Shown: positions 35,778 to 48,291 of the stretch, piece by piece
How positions within the stretch are numbered: position 1 is the stretch's first letter
How the letters are laid out: the number at the start of each line of letters is the position of its first letter
Source of the DNA: Lunularia cruciata
Lineage: Eukaryota; Streptophyta; Marchantiopsida; Lunulariales; Lunulariaceae
NCBI GenBank assembly: GCA_948567375.1
Contig: OX419756.1
Location: 54,290,552 to 54,354,551, forward strand
Direction: 5' to 3'
Length of the DNA: 64,000 bases
The notes under the pieces: model-generated
The model's database searches: none
Seen by the model: the letters and a program-made list of their open reading frames with translations, nothing else
What the model was told of the DNA's origin: nothing
Program-made: the position numbers and the translations under genes

Positions 35778-38620
35778 ATGGTTCAAGAGTTTGTGGATGT
35801 TTTTTTGGATGATTTGCCAAAGGGATTACCCTCCGATTGTGGTATGCCCTTTAAGGTTGAGTTATTGCCAAGGAGTACTCTAGTGAGTAGACCAATCTAT
35901 CGGCTCTCACCAAAAGAGTTGGAGGAGTTGCAAATAACACTTATGGAGTTGTTGGAGAAGGACTTCATACAACATAGTACCTCTCCTTGGGGAGCACCGG
36001 TACTATTTGTTCCAAAGAAGGATGGAGTACTTTGTTTCTATATTGACTACGGTGGGCTCAATAAGCAAACAATGAAGAATGCATATTCCTTGTCTTGGAT
36101 CAATAACTTGCTTGATCAATTGAGTAGGAAAAATACTTTTCCAAGTTAGATCTTTGTAGTGGCTATGGGAAAATCCTCATTGATAGGGAGGATGTGCAAA
36201 ATAAAGCCTTTCGCATAAGGTATGGGCATTTTGATTGGAGAGTTCTACCTTTCAGGATCACTAATGCTTCAACAATCTTCATGGATCAGATGCATCAAGT
36301 GTTGGATGGACTAGTGGTGTTGTTCTTGGATGATATCTTAATCTATAGCAAGATAAAGGCAAAACATATGAATCACGTGCAAGAAGTCCTAAGACGACTA
36401 CGACAATGGAAATTTTATTGCAAGAAGCCAAAGTGTGCCTTTTGGCAGAAGGAAGTTACCTTCTTGGATCACAAGATCTCACCGGAGGGGATCAAGATGG
36501 AAGAGGAGAAAGTCAAGGCCATTATTGATTGACCTACTCCAAAGGATACTATAAAAGCATGGGCATTTAATGGATTAGCCAATTTTTACCGATGGTTCAT
36601 CCACTATTATGCTCATGTGGCTACACCATTGATTGACCTCTTGGAGAAGAACTTGAGCTTCTAGTGGACCACCACCACAAAGAAGCATTCTAGAAGTTGA
36701 AACATATGGTGCCTTTAAGACCCAATCTTCAACCATATGATCCTCAACTACCATGTGTGGTTGATTTTGATGCTTCTAACTTTGCAATTGGAGCCATGTT
36801 GTAATAGGAATTCCCAAATGGACTATGTCCTATTATCTTTGTGTCTTGCCGACTAAATACAGCTGAAAGAAATTACTTTGCTCAAGATCAAGAAGAACTT
36901 GCAATGGTATATGCCACCAAGGTATGGATGCATTATCTCTTAGGGAAACAAGTGATCATGCAAATTGATCATAAACTATTGTTGCAGACTTTACACTTGG
37001 AACACATGAAGAGTTGGCATCATCAATGGGAGGAGCAACTCCAACTAGTTGACATCAAACTTGAGTACAAACTAGGTCGGTTCCATGTCATCCCTAATAC
37101 TCTATCACGACGACTTGATTTAAAGTCTCTTCCTCTTATCATGATGGCAATTACAACGGAGTCAATTGACTCCAAGGTCCAAAATAAGTTTTGGTCAGCT
37201 CTACAACAAGATCCCTTCTTCCAAATGGTACATGGTTGTCCAACAACATGTGACAAGGAGTAGAATACCTTCTCCTTCAAGGAAGGCTTTCTATTCCATG
37301 ATGATTGGATCTATTTTCTAACCAAAGGTGATCTTCAACTTATGTGCCTTCAAGAAGGCCATGATTTACCAATAGTTGGTCACATGGGTGTTGAAAAGAC
37401 CTTGGGTACCCTCCAGCATCAATGATGATGGCCCAACATGGCACAAGATGTTTGGGAGTTTGTATAATTGTGTGAGAGTTTCCAATGCAACAGGACCAAT
37501 AACTAGAAACCAAGTGGACTCCTTCAACCACTCCCCATTCCATCTACTCATTGAGAACATGTGAGCTTAGATCTCATCACCTTGTTGCCCAAGACAAAGC
37601 AAGGTCACACAACAATTGTGGTGTTTGTAGATAAGCTTAATAAGCAAATCCATTTGGCACCAACAGTTGATAATGTGGATGCTCCAACCTTGGCACAAAT
37701 CTACTTTGACAATGTATTCAAGCATCATGGGATACCACGTGTACTCATCTTTGACCGTGATCCTTGCTTCATTGGAAAGTTTTGGCAAACACTCTTCTAA
37801 ATACTCATCACTAAGCTTGCTTTGTCCATGGCCTATCATCCTCAAATTGATGGACATGCAAATTGCACCTTTGAAAATATGCTTTGTGCCTTTGTCAACA
37901 TTCACCATACCAATTGGGATGAATGTCTTGCAATTGCGGAGATTGCATATAATAATTCTAAACATGCAAGCATTGGATTTTCTCCTTTCTTTCTCAATTT
38001 TGGCCAATACCCACTTGTTCAAGATTCCATTCTTGCTCTTCCTCCTCCATCTCATGTCCCCCATACTTTCACCTTCTTGACCACCATCTCCTAATCCCTC
38101 CAACAAGCCAAATCTCATCTCCTTGTTGCTCAAATTGGCAGAAACAATATGCGGATCACCATCACCATGATCTCAACTTTCATGCTCTCATCCAATAACC
38201 TCCCTTTCCCTCTTAATACCCAAGTTCATAAACTTGCCCCTAATTGGATAAGACCCTTTGATGTCACTCATATTGTCTCTCTTATTTCTTATAGACTTGC
38301 CTTGCCTTGTCATATGCACATCCATCCTATCTTTCATATTTCCAAGTTGAAACCCTTTGTTCCTAACCCCTTTTCTTTTTCCTCTTGAGTCCAACCTCCC
38401 CCTCTTCTTGTCTCTATTAATGATCATGAGGAGTACAAAGTTGATTGTATCCTTGTGTGTTGCCACATTCAACAAGGCCGTCAACAACATATAGAGTACA
38501 AAGTCCTTTGGAAATTGTATCTCCTTCATGAGGCCATATATGAACCTCTTTCTCATCTCCAGAATGCACAATTGGCCATCCAAGAGTTTAAAGCTTCATT
38601 AGCAATGAGGACATCACCAA
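35778..38620 (+). pseudogene. RT, RNase H, integrase and chromodomain of element 2
   Basis: RT is at 35778-36532 (HSTSPWGAPVLFVPKKDG, GYGKILI, LFLDDILIYS). RNase H is at about 36755-37110 (CVVDFDASNFAIGAML, then FHVIPNTLSRR). Integrase is at about 37370-38090: VFVDKLNKQIHLAP, GIPRVLIFDRDPCFIGKFW with the catalytic Asp, and MAYHPQIDGHANCTFENML with the Glu. A degenerate chromodomain at 38428-38595 reads EEYKVDCIL...EYKVLWKLYLLHEAIYEPLSHLQNAQ; the Trp of the usual VKWKGY is retained but neighbours have changed. Stops at 36150, 36530, 37261, 37798 and others separate the blocks. Confidence 0.88.
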
Positions 38621-38637
38621 CTATCGGTGGGGGAATA

Positions 38638-39063
38638 TGTAACAATATGGAGTTTAGCAACAAAGTTAGTAGGGCTAACAAAGTAGCAAATAAAAAAAAT
38701 TAGCCTAGAATATTCTAGAAGTATTTGGTAAACTTTTTGGGAAGCTTCTCGGTTAGCTTAGCGTGCATCCCAAGTAGGTAGCTTCTAGAAAGAAGCTTCT
38801 AGAAGCTTCCAACTAGGTTAGCTTGTACGCCAAGTAAGCAACTTCTAGAAGGAAGCTTCTTGAGAAGCTTACCCATTAACTTGGCTTGCACTCCAAGAAA
38901 GCGGCTCAAAGAAGCTTCTTGAGAAACTTCTCAAGAACCTTGTAGGATCTCTATAAATACAAGACCCAAAACTCATGCTAGACATTCAGAGTTTTCACTC
39001 ATTCAAGTGTCCCAATGTAAGTTTCCATTCTTCTATTTCTCTCCTTGGTCTTAGTCTTTTACA
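38638..39063 (+). repeat. Element 2 3' LTR (426 bp) with heat-shock-element array
   Basis: It begins TGTAACAATATGGAG after a G-rich polypurine stretch (GGTGGGGGA) and ends CTTTTACA. It contains GAAgcTTCtaGAAgcTTC at 38792-38809, four alternating GAA/TTC units at the exact 2-bp spacing of a canonical heat shock element, plus more GAAGCTTC units to 38930 and TATAAAT at 38952. Confidence 0.9.
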
Positions 39064-39068
39064 ACTAA

Positions 39069-40256
39069 GCAAATCCAAGTATAGATTTTCTCACAAGTGT
39101 AATTTTTATCAATGTAGTTGAAGCATTTTATTGTACATCTTTCTTATACAAATAAACTTTTCTACTTTTGATTATATCTTTGATATAATAGGGATTCAAA
39201 TGGGTTTTAAGGGTCTTGTAAGAAATCCATAAAACATTTTTCAGCCTCTCCCAAAAAACTTTGTGATTGGATGAATGAGAGTACCAAGTTTTTTTTACAT
39301 TTCATGGACTATAATCATAAAATTCCATGGATCACAATTTTTGTGACCCATGAAATTCTTACATGTCAAAGAAACATGGTCCATTGGCAAGTATTAATTA
39401 GTGTAATAAGGAAATTAAAATTTGAATGTGGTAGACATAAATTTTGTAGTCAATGTGTTTACATGGCATTTAGACAATATGATGAGAAATTGAATATTTT
39501 ATGGTCATCTAAATGACTCAAATCAACATTTTTGGCTACTTGTTTCAAATTGTGTGATCTGATGTGATTTTAGCTTACATCAAATCATGCCAAAAGTTAG
39601 GAATTGCAAGCTTTGGAGCAAGACATTAAGAATGAATCTGCCACAATCTCAAGATGGAGATATTGGAATTTAAGAATGAATTTAGCTTGGACAAGTGCAC
39701 TTGGATGTAGTGTGATGGCTTATGTCTTCCAACATACATCTTTTTCTTTCAAATTCATTAGTTTACTAACAAACACGATGAGATAGCAAGTTGAGAAGGG
39801 AGAAAGAAGGATTATTGTTGTTACCCTTCAATCGTCATCCCCAATAGAAATTGCAGCAAGAGAAAGATGACTCAAGAGAAGTCAATATGGAGAAGTCAAT
39901 AACATATAAGTATGGAGTATAGCCTTACACCAAAGAGCTTCAACAAAGAAGACCTTTGGCTGGATATTCCTTTGGCAAGCAAACCATTTGCCTTGAAAGC
40001 CTTTGCCAAGAAAAGAAGACCTTTGGCCTTTGAAGGTCTTTGGACAAACGACCATTTGGCTTAAAAACCATCGGCTTGAAAGTTAATTAGTCCAAAGGAA
40101 TTCTTAGAATGTTAATGCAACATTGATAAATCAACAACTAGAATTAATGACAATTTGATCATATTGAAATATTTATATGTATGAGATGTGACCTCTTGCA
40201 TCAAGCGCATCTACCAAAAATTTTCAATGGTCAAGCTATCAATTTAAATACTCAAG
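39069..40256. other. Spacer without recognised genes
   Basis: An 81-codon plus-strand frame (39271-39516) matches nothing known. The stretch 39950-40080 repeats CCTTTGG/CCATTTGGC words, giving a low-complexity feel. No RNA gene was seen. Confidence 0.35.
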
Positions 40257-40261
40257 CCAAG

Positions 40262-41012
40262 TGTAATACTTTGAGTACAAGAGAACTCTTCGAGAGAGAT
40301 ACAAGAGAGAAAACACAAATTTCACACTCAATCCTTTGATGCCCCAAAGGAGCACCTTCTCTTTATTATATAGCCAAGGAAGATCTCTTCCAAAGAAGCT
40401 CCACCATAGGATTAGGTACATGGATAGGTGACCTGTCAGAAAGCTCCACCCTTAGATAACTTGCTTGGATGGGTGACATGTTGGTCATGGTCCCATCTGC
40501 TTGGTCAACATGCTTTGATTAGAAGGAATATTTTAGAGAATCTTCTTGTAAGAATCTCAAAATCACATGGGTGAGGTACCATTGGAAAGCTCTTGGTGAG
40601 AAAAACCAAGAGGGAGGGAAGGCCAGCCTTTCCTTTTTTGGGGAGGAGGGGGAATCTACATATTTTTTAGGCCTACTTCATTCGTTTAGGCCTCCAAAAT
40701 TGCCAAGTTTTCATGCCTATTTTAGTTTCTATTAGTAGAAGTGCTCTTTTGATGATACCTCATCTGATCTATGTTCTCCATCATGTGTAAAATCCTTCGA
40801 GATGTTACCACTCCAAGCTTCACCTCTAGATCATATCCCTAGATATTGATTCTAAAGTTTCCAGGCATGTTTTGGTTTTTGGCCTATTAGTAGAAGTACT
40901 CTTGTGGTGATACCTCTAGCTTATCTACTTAGTCCATCATGTATAATATCCTTCCAGATCTTACCAAACCAAATTTCATCTTTAGATCATCTATATAGCT
41001 ATTGGTATTACA
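40262..41012 (-). repeat. Solo LTR of the element 1 family, double-U3-unit form (751 bp), with target duplication
   Basis: The reverse complement begins TGTAATACCAATAGCTAT and carries both U3 units and the TATA region of element 1 LTRs. It is flanked by a perfect 5-bp target-site duplication CCAAG (40257-40261 and 41013-41017). This shows a genuine insertion later reduced by LTR-LTR recombination. Confidence 0.9.
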
Positions 41013-41439
41013 CCAAGTTGGTCACCTTTCACTTTAGACAAGTGTGAGTTGTAGCCATGATAGAATTCTCCCCATCTTTGGCAAGAAGCTGCTAGACTTA
41101 GGATTTTAAGAAGAGAACTTAGTCTTTGCAAGAGAAGCTTTTGAGAGAATGAGGAAGAAGGAAATGAACGTTGCACTTTGAGTGCATAAGTGCCATAGGA
41201 GTGCACTTGAGTTCATCATAAAATTGCCAAGATTGACCAAATGGTCACTCTACTCTAGGGCCAATTTTCTCCATAACAAGAAGGTAGAATTCTTATTGTG
41301 GAATTGAGAATTGAGTGATCATGCATTGTTGCATAGAATAAGAGATGATAGGTATCTAAGGATATAGAATGTGAAGGAAAACCTCTTTTCTTGGATAGAG
41401 TAGCATTGGTGAAGAGTGATGGGGCCGTAGAATTCTCAC

Positions 41440-43460
41440 TTAAATGCCATGATTCTAGATATTGCTTGGAATTGCTTGGATGCAAGCATGGAAGCAAAAT
41501 TCAAAGCTGTTTTCAAAGAAGATAAGACCAAAAATGGTTGGTTAGTGCTTGGATACAAGGATCCTATTGGGAGGGTCCTTGCAAAATCAATCATGAAATT
41601 GTTGAAGTCTAAATGTACTACTTGCTTAAATAATATCAAGCCATATTCCTTGAGTATCAATATGAAGGAAGGCTTGTAAATGGAGCAGCCATGTTTTGGT
41701 AGCAAGTGCAAGAACTTGTAAAAGACATGAAAGAGGAAGGAGAAGTAACCTTGTATCCTTATTTGTTTTCCATTTTTACTTAAAGATGGACTTATTGACT
41801 CCAACCAAGAAAGAGAAGTACACAAATTACTACTTCCCAATATGACATTTTGAGGATCTGCACAAAAGAGAAAAGATCTAGAGGAATTATGCACTTGCAA
41901 ACATGGCATTTGCCCACATTCAAAAAAAATCCCTAGTGGAAGCAACCCACAACACTTTGGGCTTGAGAAGAAGCAGGAAATATAGATGGTCAAAGACACT
42001 CTTGTTGTGGGAAGAAAGAAGTCAACCACACCCTCCAAGACAAAGGTGGAGGCTAAGAAGAGAGCAAAGAAGGCCCAAGTAGTTGACAATTTGGAGGAGG
42101 ACAAAGCTAGACAACAAATTGATGCAACACTTATTGCTTGTGAGAGATCTTTCACACAAATTATCATCTCATCAAACAAGGATAAATATGATGACCAAGG
42201 AGGAGAAGTACAATTTTCCCTAACCAAGATGCCTCAAAAGTTGAAGAAAATTTTTTAGTCAAAAGCGAGAATGCCTACCCCAAGAAGGTATGATAGAGAA
42301 GTTGGACCTTGGGGCATCAAGGAGAAAATTGAAGAAGCCAAGTAGTGGTTGGAGTTGCAACATTCTTGCAAGAAGACAAATTAGAACTTTAGAAAGGAGT
42401 GCTCATGATAGAAGAAGTGCTCCAAGCCAAAGAGGTACTCAAGGACAAAGGCTTGTGTAGGGCTAAAGAAGCATTTCAAGTAGAGTGTAAACATCAAGAT
42501 GAAGAAATGCTATAAACCAAAGACCCAAGAAATGAAGGAATAGCACATGAGAAGGAAGAACCCACCCTCTTTGTTGAGATTGAGAAAGATGAGAATGGAC
42601 CTTCAACGTCTTTTAGGATTGGAGAGGAAACCAACTTAATCAAGAAGGAATCTCTAAAAATTATCATGGTACCACTTTCTAAATTAGTTATCCATATAGT
42701 AGGACCAATGCTAGAAATGATAGAGCAACTTATTCCCATGTATAGAGAGTGTCAAGAGCAAATTACTAACTAGAACATGTTTATTGTACACATCTATTAA
42801 AAAAATACAAGGAGTTTATCAAGAGAGTACAAAGACACAAGATGACTTAGCCAAGGTTCATGCACTACATGTAGGAGCAAGGAAATACAAAAATGACTTG
42901 GTGCAAGAAGCAACCAAGCTACGAGAGGAAGGAGATGCTCTAAAGACAAAGATGCACAAACAAGAGAAGAAGTTATAAGACAAAGAGAAGACCTATCACA
43001 AAGAAGAGGAAAGACGCTAGCAATATTCTAAAGAGCAATTAAATGCTCAAGAGGAGGAAAATGACATTGTATGGGGAGAAGTAGAGAAGATGAGGGTGGC
43101 ATTTAGTCATTGTGGAGGTACAACACCAAGAAGACCAACATGTTGCTAAAGTACAAATCAATAAGCTTGTTGGGAAGATGAAGGAGAAGGAGGAAGAATG
43201 AGCTCAAGATCATGTATCCATGTAGGAAGGAGTCATAGTGGAGATGCAAGAGATCTGGATGCAACTAAACCTAGATAAGACCAAGGTCTTAGTGAAGATA
43301 GAGATGATACAAGATCAATTGGAATAAAAGAAGAGGCAACAAAGACTTCTTTGGATAAACTAAAACTACAAGACTTGAAATTGCAAGTGCATGCTTTGAA
43401 GGCAAAGGTGGACACAAAAAAGCAATTGTAGCAAATATTTACCAAGCTTCATGACCACAC
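41440..43460 (+). pseudogene. Decayed coding-like stretch, Lys/Glu-rich coiled coil, unknown
   Basis: Plus-strand frames at 41449-41679, 41986-42258 and 42784-42978, with stop-broken sequence between them, encode hydrophilic Lys/Glu/Gln-rich peptides. Examples are KKSTTPSKTKVEAKKRAKKA and a heptad-like stretch with LREEGDALKTKMHKQEKKL. The bias continues to about 43460. I do not recognise a family. It may be part of an unclassified retroelement, since a truncated chromovirus follows, or an old host pseudogene. Confidence 0.35.
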
Positions 43461-44410
43461 CTCAAAAAAATGTGATGACTCTACCAAGATGTTGCTTGGG
43501 GTAATCATTGAATACAAAGATATGATTGATTTGTTGATTAGAATCTATAAGTGCAAAGGTAGTTCCTTGTAATAGTTTTTGTGACAAAGGAAACTTTATC
43601 TTGAAGGTAAATGATAAAAATATGTAAATTTTAGAGCAAACCTTTTTCATGAAAGAAGGTACTCATATTGAATACCTTTTGCCTAAAACTTGTTAGACTT
43701 GGGATAATTTTGTAACCAAAGATCTTTGGATCATAGTAAATGATAAATGAGTAGCTGAGCTAACTATGGACAAGTAGGAAATTATTAATTACACATTAGG
43801 ATAAGATAGGGTAGAATTAGCAATGAGTGATGTGGTGTACTTAGAAGTTTACCAACCCTCTTTAGCAACTAATAATCTTCATCAAGAAGTAAGAAATTGC
43901 ATATATGTGTTGTGACCCAATTTGTGTTTGCTTTTCCATAATCAAAGTTTAAGTGCAAGGATCTCCATGATCCTTAGCATTGAATTGGTTATACTTTGTG
44001 TCTTTCATTGCATGCTTGGTCAAGTAGAGGTGAGGAATTTTGCAATCCAAATATGTGCTTGAGTACTTGTTTGGGAATTTGTACTATATCAAAGCAAGAT
44101 ATCCTTGACATTGTTACATAGCACAACCATGCAAGAAAGGTTTATAGGAACACTAGAGCACTTGAAGTACAATTGACTAGGAAAGCCAAGTAGATAGGCA
44201 ATTCAAGATTTTGTAAGGATTTTGCCTTCTAGGAAGAGTAGTACAAAGTCAAGCAACATTATAATAGTGGCAAGACCTTTGTGATTAAATTGGCCTTTGG
44301 GGTGGAACCAATCTTTGAGGTGAAGTGACCTTCAGGGTAGGATTGGCCTTTGGGATGAAATGGCTTTGTAGGAGGAAGAGGTGTAACAGCCTACAGATAG
44401 AAGCATACAA
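43461..44410. other. Spacer before element 3
   Basis: No recognised coding. A GGCCTTTGG/ACCTT word recurs at 44276-44360, similar to 39960-40060, hinting that both belong to a related repeat. Confidence 0.3.
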
Positions 44411-44414
44411 GATT

Positions 44415-46629
44415 GGAACTCTCAAAAAGAAATTGAAACATATGGTATCTTCAAGACCAATTTCAACCATATGTTCCTCAACTACCATGTGTGGTTGATT
44501 TTGATGCTTCTAACTTTGCAGTTGGAGCCATGTTGGAAAAAGAATTCATAGATGGATTACATCTTATTACCTTTATGTCTCATAGACTAAATACAATAAA
44601 AAGGAATTACTCTACTTGAGATTATAAACAACTAGCAAAGGCATAGGCCACCAAGGTATGGAGGCATTATCTCTTGGAGAAACAAGTGGTCATGCAAACT
44701 GATCACAAGCCCTTGTTACAGACATTACATTTAGAACACATGAAGAGTTGACATCATTGATGGGAGTAACAACTATTGTTGTTTGACATCAAACTTGAGT
44801 ACAAACCTAGTTGGTTCCATATCATCCCTGATGCCCTATCACGATGACCTGATTTGAAGTTTCTTCCTCTCATCATGGCAACAATTACGATAGTGTCAAT
44901 TGACTCCAAAGTCCAAATTGAGTTTAGGACAACTCTACAACAAGATCCATTCTTTCATATGGTACAAGGTTGTCTTGCAACATGCGACAAGGAGTGCAAC
45001 ACCTTTTCTTTCAAGGAAGGCCTTCTATTCCATGAGGACCGGATTAGTGTTCCAGCCAAAGGTGATTTCTGACTTGTGTGCCTTCAAGAAGCCCATGATT
45101 TACCAATTGTTGGTCACATGGGTGCAGACAAGACCTTAGGTACCTTCCAACACCAATGGTGGTGGCCCAACATGGCACAAGATATTTGGGAGTTTGTCCA
45201 ATCATGTGAGAGTTGCCAATGCAACAAGGCCAATGACCAAAAATTGAGTGGACTCTTTCAACCACTCCCCATTTCATTTACTCATTGGGAACATGTGAGC
45301 TTAGATCTCATCACCTCGTTGCCCAAGACAAAGCAAGGTCATGCAACAATTATGGTGTTTTTAGATAAGCTAAGTAAGCAAAGCCATTTGGCACCAACAG
45401 TTGATATTATGGATACTCGGCACCAAAATTGCTTTATCCATTGCAGATCATTCTCAAATTGATGGACAAATCACACCTTGGAGGATATGCTTTGTGCTTT
45501 TGTCAACATTCACCACACCAATTGGGATGAATGTCTTGCAGTTGTGGAGTTTGCATACAATAACTCCAAATAGGCAAGCACTTGATTCTCTCCTTTCTTT
45601 TTCAATTTTGGCCAAGATCCACTTGTTCCAAATTCTCTTCTTGCTCCTCCTTCATCTCATGTCCCTCATACTTCAACCTTCTTGACCACCATATCTCAAT
45701 CGCTCCAGCAAGCCTAGTCTCGTCTCCTTGATGCTCAAAATCATCAAAAACAATATGCGGACCACCATCATCATGATCTCACCTTTTAAGGTGGTGACAA
45801 AGTAATGCTCTCCTCTAGTAACCTACCCCTCCCATTTTATACCCAAGTTCATAAACTCACCCCTAATTGGATAGGACACTTTGATGTCACCTACATCATC
45901 TCTCTTGTTGTTTATTGACTTGCCTTGCCTTATCATATGCGCATTTACCCTATCTTCCATGTTTCCAAGTTAAAACCCTTTGCTCCTAATCCATCTCCTT
46001 TTTCCTCTCATGTCCAACCTCCTCCTCCTCCCATCCCTATCCATGATCATGAAGAGTACAAAGTTGGTTGTATACTTGCACGTTGTCACATCCAACACGG
46101 CCGCCAATAACATACAAAGTACAAGGTCCTTTGGAAGAGCTATCCCCTTCATGATGCCACTTGGGAGCCTCTGTCTCATTTCTAGAATGCACAAATGGCC
46201 ATCTAGGAATTTGAAGCTTCAATGGCAAAGAGGACGTCACCAACTAGCGGTGGGAGAATATGCAACAATATGGAGTTTAGCAAAGTTAGTCAAGGCTAAC
46301 AAAGTAGTGAATAGGCCAAATTAGCTTAAAATATCCAAGAATTATCTAGCTTAGCTTGCACCTCAAGTAATTAGTTTCTAGAAGGAAGCTTCTAGAAGCT
46401 TCCAACCAGCTTAGCTTGGAAGCCAAGTAGGCAGCTTCAAGAAGGAAGCTTCTTGAGAAGTTTCTCGGTTAACTTAGCTTGCACTCCAAGAAAGCGGCTC
46501 AAGGAAGCTTCTTAAGAAGCTTCTCAAGAGCCTTGTATGCTCCCTATAAATACGAGAGCCAAAGCTCATGCTAGGCATTTAGAGTTTCACTCATTCCCAT
46601 ATCTCTCTCTATGGTCTTGGTCTTTTACA
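44415..46629 (+). mobile_element. Element 3: 5'-truncated relative of element 2
   Basis: Similarity to element 2 starts abruptly near 44415, at the RNase H region (CVVDFDASNFAVGAMLEKEF), and runs through integrase and chromodomain to an LTR at 46261-46629; the 5' LTR, gag, protease and RT are missing. The integrase zinc region is well kept (GHMGADKTLGTFQHQWWWPN, SCESCQCNKAND). A deletion of about 130 bp near 45420 removes the part that holds the second catalytic Asp in element 2. The chromodomain near 46043-46210 keeps WEPLSH but has stops. Confidence 0.85.
46261..46629 (+). repeat. LTR of element 3 (369 bp) with conserved heat-shock-element array
   Basis: It begins TGCAACAATATGGAG and ends TCTTTTACA. 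GAAgcTTCtaGAAgcTTC at 46385-46402 is identical to the array in the element 2 3' LTR although the surrounding sequence has diverged and shortened. TATAAATA lies at 46545. Confidence 0.88.
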
Positions 46630-48286
46630 CATATGATTTGGTCATTGGATTAGTTAGCGTAAGGGTGGACAATGACATGGACATCATTTCCAATTGCTCT
46701 TTCAATTCTCTATCTGGCAATGAAACATGATTCAAAACCAAACAAGATTTGAGAATATGCAAAGTAGAATGAGAAATTGATTTGGATATAAGAAGAAGAG
46801 GAAGAGAAACCAAATTGCTACTAACATCTAATCTCGAGACCAAAAAAGGAGGGTCAACTTGAATTGGAGAAGAGTATAATTGCATAGATTCTACAAACTC
46901 CATTTCTAAAAATTTCTTTCCTTGAAAGTTGGTGTGCACATTTTTTTCAATCCCTATGCATTTTGAGTTCTATTCAATGGAAGGAAACCATCTCAACAGA
47001 AATCAACTACTATATTTTTCATTTAAGAGATTGCTCATGTTCATCCTTTCATAGGATACTTTCAAATTTTTGAACCAATTGCATTGTGTGCTACATCAAC
47101 TTCCTTGAGTGTTCCTTGTGAAGTGTAGCATGGTTTGGCTCTTCCACACAACTGTTAATAGGTATGTAATTCTTAAATATTGGAACCAATCCAACCCATA
47201 AGCAGTCACTAATTCAACTTGTAATAGAATTTGAAATATCTCCAAAACCAAGCAACTTGCACATATAATATGCACCTTGACTATAAAAATTCTTTACATA
47301 CCATTCATTTTTGCTGCAAATATTCATATTATAATTAGCCAAATCTTTTATGGAATTGTGCCAAGTCCCATAACAAAACCATAAATTATGCATTTGAACC
47401 TAGTAATGAATTACATCTATATTTTTTGCCATAAAGTAAAATAATTAACTCTTAGCAAAATGCATTTTACTTTGAGTGTCAAAATATAAAAATGATCTTA
47501 GAATAGAACAATCTTGCTTACAAAACTATTTGGCTAAAGTGTTTTGCTAGTAGAAGAAGTTTCATTCACTCTTTCTCTTATAACCACATACTAAACTTAA
47601 GTGATAAAAATTGTTATGGTAGATTATGAGTTGACTCCCAACTTGCAATATAGTCAACTTTAGTGGAAAGAAGTACTATGTTATACTAAAAATTTGACTT
47701 CTCCTTAAGATGTACATTGACCTAAAACACCATAGGATACACATTTATAGCTAGTAGTAATTTGGTGGTTTTGAGATAGTTATAGCTACCTAAGTCTAGT
47801 AGTAGCTAAGTTAGAGGTATCTCTAATAAGTTAGTATGACTAAAGAACAGGAGAGATGCAATATTTTATTGTTTCTCAATGGAACCCTTGGTAAAATTTA
47901 AATCAGATCATATTAGAGTATGACTTCTTTAGAGAATTTTATATTAGGGTATGACTCTTTATTGAATTTTATATTAAAATATATTGGAATGGTACTTCTA
48001 TCTTGGACTTTGTATAGTCCAATTGACATACTATATAGGAAATGTCTTACTCCTATTGACTTCACCAAGTTAGTTGACCTTTCATAGTGGATGTAGTTTG
48101 TAAAAAAGTTAGATAGCTTTGATTTGACTTTAAAATATATTGTAATATCTAATTAGGAGAAGTTATCAGATTTTAAGGCATATGCTTGGAAGTTTCCACA
48201 ACAAGGCATGTGAGGCTAGAAACCCATCTGATTGTCCATTAACTAAAGATTCCTTATTAGGGTAATTTAGGTAAATAAATATTTTA
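46630..48286. other. AT-rich spacer without recognised genes
   Basis: The only frame of note is a 104-codon minus-strand frame at 46625-46939 without recognised similarity. No LTR ends or RNA genes were seen. Confidence 0.35.
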
Positions 48287-48291
48287 CCAAG

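Larger units (their letters stand above)
33445..39063 (+). mobile_element. Element 2: full-length decayed Ty3/gypsy chromovirus of a second family
   Basis: LTRs lie at 33445-33874 and 38638-39063, with gag, protease, RT, RNase H, integrase and chromodomain between them in Ty3/gypsy order. Flanking 5-mers GCTAA (33440-33444) and ACTAA (39064-39068) match at four of five positions, consistent with a target-site duplication carrying one later transition. It is distinct from element 1 in LTR sequence and length. Coding is broken by many stops, so it is non-autonomous, though the RT box FLDDILIYS is intact. Confidence 0.92.

Noticed and set aside
37567-38133. 188-codon minus-strand frame inside element 2 integrase
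   Set aside because: The plus strand carries clear integrase motifs here, so the antisense frame is a shadow.
41436-42227. 263-codon minus-strand open frame
   Set aside because: Its product is Cys/Ser/Phe/Leu-rich, as expected for the antisense of Lys/Glu-rich plus-strand sequence, and shows no recognisable motif; the plus-strand reading is more coding-like.
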